NCBI RefSeq assembly: GCF_000799715.1
Contig: NZ_JUHG01000013.1
Coordinates: forward strand, 868,001-932,000
Reading direction: 5' to 3'
Length of the DNA stretch: 64,000 bases
Source of the DNA: Martinezella rhizogenes
GTDB lineage: Bacteria > Pseudomonadota > Alphaproteobacteria > Rhizobiales > Rhizobiaceae
How positions within the stretch are numbered: position 1 is the first letter of the stretch; each line of letters begins with the position of its first letter. The position numbers and the translations under genes were made by a program. The notes beneath the pieces were generated by a model. That model was not told the origin of the DNA and made no database searches. It saw only the letters and a list, made by a program, of their open reading frames with translations. Below, piece after piece: positions 33,356 to 41,666 of the stretch.

Positions 33356-34579
33356 ATGAGGCAGATCGATTTGGCGTGGGGCGCAGGCCCGACGCTGCGC
33401 TATGATGAACTGGCGGAACGGTTCAGACCCGTCTTTGCTCGCATTCGCTCCTCGGCCATAGAACGCGACCTCGGTCGCGAACTTCCGCATGAGCAGATCG
33501 GCTGGCTGAAGGAGAGTGGTTTCACCACGCTGCGGCTCCCTGCGGAAGACGGTGGCTTTGCCGCCACTCTACCTGAGCTGTTCAATCTCCTGATCGAACT
33601 GTCAGCGGCCGACTCGAATGTAACGAACGCGCTTCGCTCGCATTTCGGTTTCACGGAAGACGTTCTGAATTCATCCACCGTCGGCTGGCGTTCCGAATGG
33701 CTCCGGCGGATTGCCGCGCGAGAACTGATCGGCAGCGGCTTCTCGGAAGTCGGAGATGCGAAGGTCGGTTCGTTTTCGACCAAACTGACCCGCAATGGCG
33801 ACCATTGGCTGTTGAACGGCGCAAAATATTATACGACCGGCTCGCTATTCGCCGACTGGATCAACCTCGGTGGCAACGATGAAAACGGCGAGCCGATCGG
33901 AGCGCTGGTGCCGCGCCAGGCGCAAGGCGTCGACGTCGTCGATGATTGGGACGGTTTTGGGCAATCACTGACCGCAAGCGGTACCGCGCTGTTTTCCAAT
34001 GTGGTCATTACGGCGGAACTGGTAACGCCTCCCGGCGGGCGGTTCAAATACTCCTCCTCCTTCTTCCAGCTTGTGCATCTCGCGACGCTCGCCGGTATCG
34101 GCCGCGCGGCCGCCACCGATGTCGCCCGGCTGGTCAGTGAACGCAAGCGCATCTATAGCCACGGCAATGCCTCGAGCGTCAGCGAAGACCCGCAGATCCT
34201 GCAGGTCGTCGGCCGGGTTCGCGGCGCGGCCTATTCGGCGGGAGGGATTGTCCTGAAAGCGGCCGAAGCGCTTCAACGGGCATATGAACATCGCTCCGAT
34301 GTGGACCCAACGATCAGCGATCGCGCGAATGCCATTGCCGAAATCGAAGTCAACCAATCGGTTCACGCCGTCACCAGCCTGATCCTCGAGGCCACCACGC
34401 TTCTCTTCGATGCGCTCGGCGCTTCGGCAACCAAGCGCGGCCTTGGCCTTGATCGTTATTGGCGCAACGCAAGAACGATCTCCTCCCACAATCCGCGCAT
34501 TTATCGCGACCGCATCGTCGGTGATTTCGCGGTCAACGGCACGCCGCCGCCGGCACAATACAAGATCGGACAGATCTGA
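33356..34579 (+). CDS. Acyl-CoA dehydrogenase-like flavin monooxygenase (SfnB/DszC-like)
   Basis: 407 residues with the acyl-CoA dehydrogenase fold: IGWLKESGFTTLRLPAEDGG, SNVTNALRSHFGFTEDVLNS, GSGFSEVGDAKVGSFSTKL, LLNGAKYYTTGSLFADWI and SSFFQLVHLATLAGIGRAA. The SfnB/DszC branch uses reduced flavin to oxidise or desulfurise organosulfur compounds rather than dehydrogenate acyl-CoA. Divergent from the rhodanese-monooxygenase pair with 230 bp between. Role in sulfone or thioether oxidation inferred from family and context. Confidence 0.82.
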   Translation: MRQIDLAWGAGPTLRYDELAERFRPVFARIRSSAIERDLGRELPHEQIGWLKESGFTTLRLPAEDGGFAATLPELFNLLIELSAADSNVTNALRSHFGFTEDVLNSSTVGWRSEWLRRIAARELIGSGFSEVGDAKVGSFSTKLTRNGDHWLLNGAKYYTTGSLFADWINLGGNDENGEPIGALVPRQAQGVDVVDDWDGFGQSLTASGTALFSNVVITAELVTPPGGRFKYSSSFFQLVHLATLAGIGRAAATDVARLVSERKRIYSHGNASSVSEDPQILQVVGRVRGAAYSAGGIVLKAAEALQRAYEHRSDVDPTISDRANAIAEIEVNQSVHAVTSLILEATTLLFDALGASATKRGLGLDRYWRNARTISSHNPRIYRDRIVGDFAVNGTPPPAQYKIGQI

Positions 34580-34582
34580 CGC

Positions 34583-34616
34583 TTCGGGCCGCAGGATCGA
34601 AATCCCGCGGCCCGAA
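34583..34616. terminator. Bidirectional hairpin between convergent genes
   Basis: TTCGGGCCGC (34583-34592) pairs with GCGGCCCGAA (34607-34616). Inside, GGAT-CGAA-ATCC extends the stem across an A-C mismatch. It sits 4 nt after the SfnB-like stop and 20 nt from the end of the opposing gene. Confidence 0.65.
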
Positions 34617-34635
34617 CATTTAGTTCAATCACGCA

Positions 34636-36240
34636 TCATGCGCTCGGACTGAGCCATATCTGCCCGAAGCTGTTGTTGATGCCCTGAGCGCCGGGCGCGA
34701 AGTTTCGCACCTTCTTGTTGGCGACGATCTGCGCTCCGGCCGCGACCAGGTCGACGGCAACGACGTCCTCGTGGATGATGTGCTGGAACTGATACCAGAG
34801 CGCACGGCGCTTGCCCTCGTCCGGTTCGGTTGCCGCCGCCTCAAGCAGGCGATCCACCTCGGGATTGGAGTAGTGGCTCGCATTGGAAAAGACGAGACCG
34901 ATCTTGAAGTTCTTCGACCAATAGGCGCGCTGGACGCCCAGTGACGGATCGAAGGTATTGGAGAGGGACTCGATGACGATATCCCAGGCGCGGTCGGTAT
35001 AGACCGTCTTCAAGAACGTCGCGAGATCGAGCTTCAGGATTTCGGCGTCGATGCCGATCGCGGCCAGCGATTGCTTGATGAAATCAGCATAGGCCGGTGT
35101 CAGGAAGGAATTATAGGCGAGGCGGAGCTTGAAGCGTTTGCCCGCCGCACCGCGCGGATAGCCAGCCTCGTCCAGCAGCTTCTCCGCAAGCTTCGGATCC
35201 GGCTCTCGGGCCTTGATGCTTGGATCGTACCATTTGGGCAACGCCGTACTGATCGGGCTCGGCGACACCCGCGCATATCCGTAAAGCGCGATGTCGACGA
35301 GTTTTTGCAGGTCGATGGCATGCGCGATTGCCAGCTTTACCTCGCGCTTGTTCAGGATTTCATTCTCGTAGTTGAAGAATAGCTGCTGCTGCGGGCCGGA
35401 ATAGGCATAGGTGGTCGTGTCCACCACGAGGTTCGGATTGGCCTTCAGGCGCTCGATATCCGAGAGCGGCACCGGGTTTGCGCCGATATCGATCTCACCG
35501 GTTTCAAGCGCCGCGGCGCGCGCCGCCGGATCGAGGATGACGCGCAGCACGACACGGTCGAGATAGGGCTTCGGCGCATCCCAATAGCTGGGATTGCGGT
35601 CGAAGATCAGATAGCTACCCGGCACCCATTCCGTCAGGATGAACGGCCCCGTGCCGATCGTCTGCGCGAGGTTCGGTTGCTGCTCAGGCTTGAATTTCTC
35701 ATAGACATGCTTGGGAACGATAGGCGATTCCGAGCTGCTGAGGGCGGAGATCAGGTAAGGTGCCGGTTTGGAGAGAACGATGATCGCCGTATGCGGATCA
35801 GGCGTCTCGACGGCCGTCACGTTCTGATAGGTAATGCGCCCGCGCGGGTGTGCTTCCCTCAAGCGGAAAATCGTAAAATTGACGTCCTCGGAGGTGAAAT
35901 CCACTCCATCATGCCATTTCACACCCTGGCGAAGCTTGAAGGTATAGCGCAAGCCATCGTCGCTCACCGACCATTCGGTTGCAAGCAGAGGTATCGGATT
36001 AAGATCATAGTCGAAATCGAGCAGCCCCTCATTGATCTTCGGCCCGATCGCCTGCCCGGTGCCAGAAGAAGTGTTGATGGCGATCAGGGATGTCGGATCG
36101 GGATAATAAGCCCAATTGAGCGTACCGCCACGGACGGGCGTTTCCCCGGCCGCCTCGCCTGTATCCGGAATACCCGTGAATGCCAGACTTGCGCTACTGA
36201 GCAGCAAGAGCTGATTGAACTGACGACGATTGATGGTCAT
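34636..36240 (-). CDS. Peptide-type ABC transporter substrate-binding protein (SBP family 5), orphan
   Basis: 534 residues from ATG at 36240. The N-terminus has a Tat-type signal (INRRQFNQLLLLSSASLAF). Family-5 features: FNYENEILNKREVKLAIAHA, GVKWHDGVDFTSEDVNFTIF, TGPFILTEWVPGSYLIFDRN and LLDEAGYPRG. No permease or ATPase gene accompanies it. It may feed one of the two peptide-type transporters at the window ends or a distant one. A neighbour CurA-like gene is divergent. Confidence 0.9.
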   Translation of the reverse strand: MTINRRQFNQLLLLSSASLAFTGIPDTGEAAGETPVRGGTLNWAYYPDPTSLIAINTSSGTGQAIGPKINEGLLDFDYDLNPIPLLATEWSVSDDGLRYTFKLRQGVKWHDGVDFTSEDVNFTIFRLREAHPRGRITYQNVTAVETPDPHTAIIVLSKPAPYLISALSSSESPIVPKHVYEKFKPEQQPNLAQTIGTGPFILTEWVPGSYLIFDRNPSYWDAPKPYLDRVVLRVILDPAARAAALETGEIDIGANPVPLSDIERLKANPNLVVDTTTYAYSGPQQQLFFNYENEILNKREVKLAIAHAIDLQKLVDIALYGYARVSPSPISTALPKWYDPSIKAREPDPKLAEKLLDEAGYPRGAAGKRFKLRLAYNSFLTPAYADFIKQSLAAIGIDAEILKLDLATFLKTVYTDRAWDIVIESLSNTFDPSLGVQRAYWSKNFKIGLVFSNASHYSNPEVDRLLEAAATEPDEGKRRALWYQFQHIIHEDVVAVDLVAAGAQIVANKKVRNFAPGAQGINNSFGQIWLSPSA

Positions 36241-36583
36241 GTCTTCCGCTCCGAAAAGGTCTGAGCGGCCAAAGCCGCGAACGGGGCCCCACCCCGCATG
36301 GGAATGATCCTGTTCGCGCACCGTAATTGGAAGGCAGAATTTCTACCGGCGCTGGAAAGCCATGCTTCTTCCAGGGTTTGCAGCGGAGGGATTCGAGCCC
36401 TTCTACAAAAGGCGGGCAGCGACAATATAAAATGTTCAAGCCGCTTATAGCTGCTGCTGGACAGGCACGAGGAAAGCGGGATGATGTGAAGGGCAATCAA
36501 CCGCCGCTCGGAAACTCGGTGCGGATTCGCACGAAGCAAATTCCCATACTTAAAAGCAGAAAACAGAACGAGGAAACACATCT
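36241..36583. other. Divergent intergenic region
   Basis: 343 bp between the orphan binding protein and the CurA-like gene. It must carry both promoters. I see no clear dyad or terminator. A short AT stretch (aatataaaatg) lies near 36425. Confidence 0.35.
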
Positions 36584-37612
36584 ATGGCCAGCCAGCCCGT
36601 TACCACCCGCATCGTTCTTGCGTCGCGCCCATCCGGAACACCAGTGGCGGCGAACTTCCGGCTGGAGCGGGAAACGTTGCGGGATCTCGCCGAGGGCGAG
36701 GTTCTTCTTCAGATCCTCTATCTTTCCCTTGACCCGTATATGCGGGGCCGCATGGACGATGCTAAATCCTATGCCAAGCCGGTCGACATCGGCGGGGTGA
36801 TGGAAGGAGGCACCGTCGCGCGGATCGCGCGCAGCCGCAATACGGCGTTCAATCCCGGGGATATCGTCCTCTCGCATTCCGGCTGGCAGAGCTACGCGAT
36901 TTCGGACGGTACTGGCCTGCGCAAGCTCGACCCAGACGCGGCACCGATCACGACCGCACTCGGCATTCTGGGAATGACAGGCTTCACCGCCTATGCCGGA
37001 TTGCGCAATATCGGCAAACCCAAAGCCGGTGAGACGCTTGTGGTTGCTGCGGCAAGCGGCGCGGTTGGTTCTGCCGTTGGCCAGATGGCGAAGATTTTCG
37101 GGGCACGTGTCGTCGGGATCGCGGGCGGGCCCGAGAAATGCGATTACCTGCGCCAAGAGCTCGGCTTCGATGCCGCGATAGACCACCATTCGAGCGATTT
37201 TCCCGCGCAGCTCGCGGCCGCTTGCCCGAACGGAATCGATGTCTATTTCGAGAATGTCGGTGGCCACGTCTGGAGCGCGGTATTTCCACTGCTGAACGAC
37301 TTCGCCCGCGTCCCTGTTTGCGGGCTGATCGCACATTACAACGGGGGCTCTTCCGTCTCGAGCGGACAGGATCAGCTCCCGGCCGTGATGCGGGCCATCC
37401 TGCGCCAAAGCCTTACCATACGGGGTTTCATACAGCGCGAATTCACCGACCAGCGTCCCGACTTCTATCGCGAAGCCGCAACATGGATCTCCGAGGGCCG
37501 GCTCAAGTACAAGGAAGATATCGTCGATGGGCTTGAAAACGCTCCGGAGGCTTTTCTCGGCCTTCTGGAAGGAAAGAACTTCGGAAAACTGATCGTGCGC
37601 ATCGCGTCCTGA
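36584..37612 (+). CDS. NADPH-dependent MDR-family reductase (CurA-like)
   Basis: 342 residues, zinc-free medium-chain reductase. Motifs: LYLSLDPYMRGRMDD near the N-terminus, GMTGFTAYAGLRNIGKPKAG, nucleotide-binding AASGAVGSAVGQ and IDVYFENVGG. These match curcumin/NADPH-dependent 2-alkenal reductases that reduce activated C=C bonds. The gene stands alone, downstream of a divergent binding-protein gene; its substrate in this context is unknown. Confidence 0.9.
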   Translation: MASQPVTTRIVLASRPSGTPVAANFRLERETLRDLAEGEVLLQILYLSLDPYMRGRMDDAKSYAKPVDIGGVMEGGTVARIARSRNTAFNPGDIVLSHSGWQSYAISDGTGLRKLDPDAAPITTALGILGMTGFTAYAGLRNIGKPKAGETLVVAAASGAVGSAVGQMAKIFGARVVGIAGGPEKCDYLRQELGFDAAIDHHSSDFPAQLAAACPNGIDVYFENVGGHVWSAVFPLLNDFARVPVCGLIAHYNGGSSVSSGQDQLPAVMRAILRQSLTIRGFIQREFTDQRPDFYREAATWISEGRLKYKEDIVDGLENAPEAFLGLLEGKNFGKLIVRIAS

Positions 37613-37657
37613 GCAACGATATAGCCAAGGAGGGTTCGGCGTTCAGTGGTCGAACAT

Positions 37658-37687
37658 GCCCGTATTCCGTCCCGACGGGATACGGGC
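37658..37687. terminator. Hairpin between convergent genes
   Basis: GCCCGTATTCCGTC (37658-37671) and GACGGGATACGGGC (37674-37687) form a 14-bp stem with one G-T pair and a 2-nt apparent loop. It lies between the CurA-like gene and the convergent M20 gene. Confidence 0.6.
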
Positions 37688-37731
37688 AGACGGCGGACGT
37701 TCGGCTCTCGTCTTCGTCCAGCTTATGGACA

Positions 37732-38934
37732 TCACGCAGCCTTGAGCCTGCTCTCGACGAGGCGGGCGAACAACGTCGCGCCAACCGGCAGGATGGCATC
37801 GTCGACGATGAAGCCGGGATTATGCGCCGGAACGGTGCCGGCATGACCGAGCGTGAAGAAGGCTCCGGGCGCATGTAACAGAAAGTCCGCGAAATCCTCG
37901 CTGCCCATTGCCCGCTTCGGCGCCGTGGAAACCCGTGCCTCCCCCAGAACCTCGCGCCCGATACCGGCGACGATATCGACATGTTCGGCATGATTGGTGA
38001 GGATCGAAAAGATGTCGCGGATATCGATCTCGGCCGTCAGATCATGCGCGGCCGCGACATTCCGAGCGATGGTGGTGAGCCGCGAGCGGATCAGTTCCCT
38101 GACCCCGTTGGAGAACGCGCGGATCGTCCCGCCGACGCTCGCCGTCTCAGGGATTACGTTATAGGCCGAGCCCGCCCCTATCTTGGTGACCGACAGAACC
38201 GCCGGCTCGGTCGGCGGGACGTTTCGACTGACGATGGTCTGAAGCGCCTGGACAAGTTCGGTGATTGCCGGGATAGGATCGCGCCCGACATCCGGATGAG
38301 CCCCATGCGCTCCTTTGCCCTTGAACGTCACATCGAAGAAATCGGCGCCGGCCAGCACCGTTCCGGCGGTCACATGCAGATGATCCGGTGCCAGCTGGGT
38401 TGCATTGTGAAGCCCGTAGATCTCGTCGACGGGAAAGCGGTCGAACAGCCCGTCGGCGATCATCGCACGCGCCCCGCCCAGGCCTTCCTCCGCCGGCTGA
38501 AAGATGAAGGTGACGGTGCCGGCGAAATCGCGGGTTTCGGCAAGGTAGCGCGCGGTGCCAAGAAGAATGGCGGTATGGGCGTCGTGGCCGCAGCCGTGAA
38601 AGCGGTTCGGATAGATGGAAGCATAGGGCAGACCGGTTTCTTCCGGCATCGGCAGCGCATCCATGTCGGCTCTGAGCCCCACCGACCGATTGCCCGCGTG
38701 CCGCCCAACCAGACGCCCGACAACACCGGTCTTGCCGACGCCGCGATGAACCTCGATACCCCAGGAGGCCAGCTTGTCGGCGACGATACCGGAGGTCCTG
38801 ACCTCCTCGAAACCGATCTCCGGATGCGCATGAATGTCACGACGAATCGCAACGAGTTCAGGGGCATAACCCGCGATACGGTCTAGGACCTTCGGAGCGG
38901 GAGCATCATTGGCAACAATATTCGATTGGGTCAT
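37732..38934 (-). CDS. M20-family amidohydrolase (hippurate hydrolase / IAA-amino acid hydrolase-like)
   Basis: 400 residues from ATG at 38934 (MTQSNIV). Metal-site motifs: IRRDIHAHPEIGFEE, GLRADMDALPMPEETG, HGCGHDAHTAILLG, FIFQPAEEGLGGARAM and the C-terminal GSEDFADFL, all typical of the AmhX/HipO branch. It cleaves N-acyl or N-aroyl amino acids. It belongs to a different M20 branch from the one at 20819. Transcription is leftward toward a terminator hairpin. Confidence 0.9.
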   Translation of the reverse strand: MTQSNIVANDAPAPKVLDRIAGYAPELVAIRRDIHAHPEIGFEEVRTSGIVADKLASWGIEVHRGVGKTGVVGRLVGRHAGNRSVGLRADMDALPMPEETGLPYASIYPNRFHGCGHDAHTAILLGTARYLAETRDFAGTVTFIFQPAEEGLGGARAMIADGLFDRFPVDEIYGLHNATQLAPDHLHVTAGTVLAGADFFDVTFKGKGAHGAHPDVGRDPIPAITELVQALQTIVSRNVPPTEPAVLSVTKIGAGSAYNVIPETASVGGTIRAFSNGVRELIRSRLTTIARNVAAAHDLTAEIDIRDIFSILTNHAEHVDIVAGIGREVLGEARVSTAPKRAMGSEDFADFLLHAPGAFFTLGHAGTVPAHNPGFIVDDAILPVGATLFARLVESRLKAA

Positions 38935-39164
38935 GGGAGCATCTCGGAATGGGAAAACGGGCACCAGATCGAAACGACCGGCCATCGCCACTTAACCATC
39001 GAATGCGTAAGTAGTCTATAAAAATAGTAGATTACATGATTGCGAAAATACCGGCATTTTTCAAGTTTCCGCTAGATATTAGATATTTATATCATAAGCC
39101 GGCGCAAAATCGGTCGCTCCATATGTCGCCTTTGAAGCTCAGCCGACGCATCATGATCGTAGTC
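38935..39164. promoter_or_regulatory. Promoter region of the M20 gene and candidate sRNA
   Basis: Contains TAGTCTATAAA (39012-39022), the reverse complement of the TTTATAGACTA motif, and a markedly AT-rich stretch at 39015-39095. No coding potential seen. Confidence 0.4.
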
Positions 39165-39279
39165 AACGCGATCGGCGTTTCCCTCCTCCCGGTCTCGCTG
39201 CGTTGGCTGTTCCCTCTGGAGGTTTTACCTTCAAACTTAAAGGGCTCCGGTTCATGCCGAGAGCCCTTCTTTCTTTTTT
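39165..39279 (+). ncRNA. Candidate trans-acting sRNA with anti-Shine-Dalgarno motif (alpha-r14 / cuckoo-like)
   Basis: CCTCCTCCC is at 39182-39190, an exact anti-SD motif of the kind found in the loops of the alphaproteobacterial alpha-r14 and cuckoo sRNAs. The region ends with a strong intrinsic terminator: AAGGGCTC (39240-39247) pairs with GAGCCCTT (39261-39268), CGG/CCG extends the stem inside, and TTTCTTTTTT follows at 39270-39279. No + strand gene lies within 1.5 kb upstream, so the terminator needs another transcript. A second small stem, AGGT-TTT-ACCT, lies in between. The 5' end is estimated from family length (about 115 nt). Confidence 0.5.
39240..39279 (+). terminator. Intrinsic terminator of the candidate sRNA
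   Basis: 8-bp stem plus a 3-bp inner extension and a T-rich tail (TTTCTTTTTT). This is the most canonical intrinsic terminator in the window. Confidence 0.8.
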
Positions 39280-39335
39280 GTCGTGCCTATGTCATCACGC
39301 CATCAAATGGCTCTTACCCTTTCGTCCTCTCCCGC

Positions 39336-40349
39336 CTAGACCTCATTCTCGAGCGCGAGCACGGCAAAGGTGGCAAGCCAGTGCTCGCCCATATAATCGG
39401 AAGCGATGTGCGGGAGGCCCGTGGCCAAGTGATGGTCGGCCGCTTCCAGCATGATGGCACGGCGCGGATCGTCCGAGGGCAAAGCGGCAGCCAGAGAACG
39501 CCAGCACCAGGCACGGCTGAGGTTCAGCCCATCGAGATGGGCGATCTTACCATCCGTGCGATCCGTGACCGTTGCCGGCCGGAACAAAGTCGACGGCTCG
39601 TGCTCCGCAATTCGTGGCAGGAAACGGTCGAACCATGGCAGGAAATCTTCCCCGGGCAACAGACGACGCATGCACTCCGCCTCGACTAGGGCGGAGGACT
39701 GGAATTCGTCGCCGCTCGGCTCGCCCCAGGCCGGGCAATCGACATCCGCGCCATACCAGCGCCTGGCCGTATCAAGGAGAAGGCCCGTCAACGCGGTGTC
39801 CGGTGTACCGGCGGCATAATCCGCCGCCATTCTCAGCCCGAAAGCGGTATTGAAATGGGTGCCGACCCGTATGGGATAGGTCGAAAGCGGCAGGAAATCA
39901 CGAAAACGCTGGGCGATGACCTGCGCCAGCGGCGCAAGCGCCCGCGACCAGCGTGGATCATCCAGCAACGCCAACTCCGCCGCGAGCTTCAGCAGCCATG
40001 CCCAGCCATAGGGCCGCTTGAAGCCGCGCGCCGTCGGCGCTGCGAAATAGGCGCATTCGGCGGCGACCTTCTCGGCAACGAATTGTTCATCGAACAGGGC
40101 ACGGATGCTCGCGGCAAACGAAAGTTCAGGAAACCGGCGCAGCAGGCGCGCCAGCAGCCAATAGCTGTGCACGCAGGAATGCCAATCATAGCTGCCGTAA
40201 AAGATCGGATGGAGATCGCGCGGCGTACGCGCGTCCTGCGGTGCCGCGAGCGCATGATCGAGGTTGTTGGGATACTCACGCCGGACATGACCAAGCGCGA
40301 TACCGGCGAATTGTTCTGCCAGTTCATCTGTGAGGGTAGAGAGCGTCAC
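39336..40349 (-). CDS. DUF2891 family protein
   Basis: 337 residues from GTG at 40349 (AAAGGA upstream); the longer frame has no good start. Conserved DUF2891 elements are visible: HPIFYGSYDWHSCVHSYWLL, RPYGWAWLLKLAAEL, TYPIRVGTHFNTAFGLRMAA, DEFQSSALVEAECMRRLL and LNLSRAWCWRSLA. The alpha/alpha-barrel-like pattern with paired Trp/His residues recalls glycosyl-hydrolase-like toroids, but no activity is established. No signal peptide. Confidence 0.85.
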   Translation of the reverse strand: MTLSTLTDELAEQFAGIALGHVRREYPNNLDHALAAPQDARTPRDLHPIFYGSYDWHSCVHSYWLLARLLRRFPELSFAASIRALFDEQFVAEKVAAECAYFAAPTARGFKRPYGWAWLLKLAAELALLDDPRWSRALAPLAQVIAQRFRDFLPLSTYPIRVGTHFNTAFGLRMAADYAAGTPDTALTGLLLDTARRWYGADVDCPAWGEPSGDEFQSSALVEAECMRRLLPGEDFLPWFDRFLPRIAEHEPSTLFRPATVTDRTDGKIAHLDGLNLSRAWCWRSLAAALPSDDPRRAIMLEAADHHLATGLPHIASDYMGEHWLATFAVLALENEV

Positions 40350-40687
40350 GGTTGGTCCTTTGCAAACGATAAAGACAATGGAAGGTCCTTGTTTGTTGAG
40401 CCAGCGGCCCTCCTGTCTCGTCGGATCTGATTTTTTCACAGATCGTCTCATATCAGCAAATTTCTTCGCCTGAAGCCACCAGAAAGTCCATAACTTTTAT
40501 AGACTATAATGGCATCCCATGGCTATAAGTTGGGCACACATCCGACACCACCTGACGCTGGCACGACGTTAGGCTTGGCGAGGTTTCTTGACTTCGTCTT
40601 GTTTCGGGAAAACCATCCGAGGACGGTCGGCGGTGAGGTTCGCAATCACCCCGCTGCCCGTAGATCGAGGTAAAAGGGGGATTATCG
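40350..40687. promoter_or_regulatory. Divergent promoter region, DUF2891 gene and cyclase gene
   Basis: 338 bp. TTTATAGACTA is at 40496-40506, within an AT-rich stretch (ataacttttatagactataa). The cyclase gene start has a modest purine-rich site (aaaagggggatt). Confidence 0.4.
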
Positions 40688-41623
40688 ATGACGCGATTTG
40701 TGACACGGTTTGCCATAGCGGCCGGGATGGCCTTTTTCTCGGCTGTGGCGGGTGCCCGGGCCGATGAACCGGGGCTCTGGAAGGTCTATAACGATGCCTT
40801 CAAAGGCGCGAAATACGTGGATCTGACCCATACGATCACCCCGAAAATCCCCGTCTGGGCGGGCTTCGGCAATTCGACCTTTGCCCCGTCAAAGGCTGGC
40901 GCGGATCTGGAAGACTTCGCCAAGAAGGGCGATGTCTATACCTACGACAAGCATGGCTTCGAAGCGACGAGCTACCTGCTGACGACCGATCAGCTCGGCA
41001 CCCAGCTCGACCCACCCGCCCATTGGGCGCCGGAATACGCCGCAATCGATGAACTGCCGGCGACCTTCGCGGTGCGGCCGCTGGTCGTCATCTCCATCGA
41101 AGACAAGGTCAAGACCGATCCCGGCTATCATCTGCAGGTCTCCGATATCAAGGATTTCGAGGCAAAGCACGGAACGATCCCCGAAGGGTCGGTCGTCTTC
41201 GTCCGCTCCGGCTGGTCGAAGAAATGGCCGGACCCGGCGCTTTCGACCGCCACGCCCTTTCCCGGCGTCAGCCTGGACGCACTGAAGTTCCTTCATCTGG
41301 AACGAAAAATCCTGTTTCACGGCCACGAGCCGCTCGACACCGACACCACGCCCAATCTGGAGGGCGAACATTGGCTGATGCATAATGGTTATGCGCAGGC
41401 CGAAGGTGTTGCCAACCTCGATCAGGTCCCGGAAACCGGCGCGCTGGTGGCGATCGGCTATCCGAAGTTCGGCGGCGGGCTGGGCGGCTATGCCCGCTAT
41501 ATCGCCATCTGCCCTCCGGATTGGCCGCATGGCGTGACCATCGGCTCCGTGCCGGAGGCACCGCTTACAAAATTCGACAAGCCACTTCACTACGACGAAG
41601 CGGCCGGCATGCGCGTTCGGTAG
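40688..41623 (+). CDS. Secreted cyclase-family (kynurenine formamidase-like) protein with altered active site
   Basis: 311 residues. The signal peptide ends near AGARA-DEPG (about residue 25). The cyclase/KynB fold is recognisable (YVDLTHTITPKIPVWAGFG and QLGTQLDPPAHW). The canonical HxGTHxDxPxH metal motif reads Q102-LGT-Q106-L-D108-PPA-H112, so two His are Gln. A periplasmic location is unusual for kynurenine formamidase. Likely a hydrolase or lactonase-like enzyme of unknown substrate, or a catalytically changed relative. The SsuD-like gene follows 43 nt downstream. Confidence 0.8.
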   Translation: MTRFVTRFAIAAGMAFFSAVAGARADEPGLWKVYNDAFKGAKYVDLTHTITPKIPVWAGFGNSTFAPSKAGADLEDFAKKGDVYTYDKHGFEATSYLLTTDQLGTQLDPPAHWAPEYAAIDELPATFAVRPLVVISIEDKVKTDPGYHLQVSDIKDFEAKHGTIPEGSVVFVRSGWSKKWPDPALSTATPFPGVSLDALKFLHLERKILFHGHEPLDTDTTPNLEGEHWLMHNGYAQAEGVANLDQVPETGALVAIGYPKFGGGLGGYARYIAICPPDWPHGVTIGSVPEAPLTKFDKPLHYDEAAGMRVR

Positions 41624-41666
41624 GACGAACGATCGAACCCAACCTTTGGTAACATAGGCCTATCAC

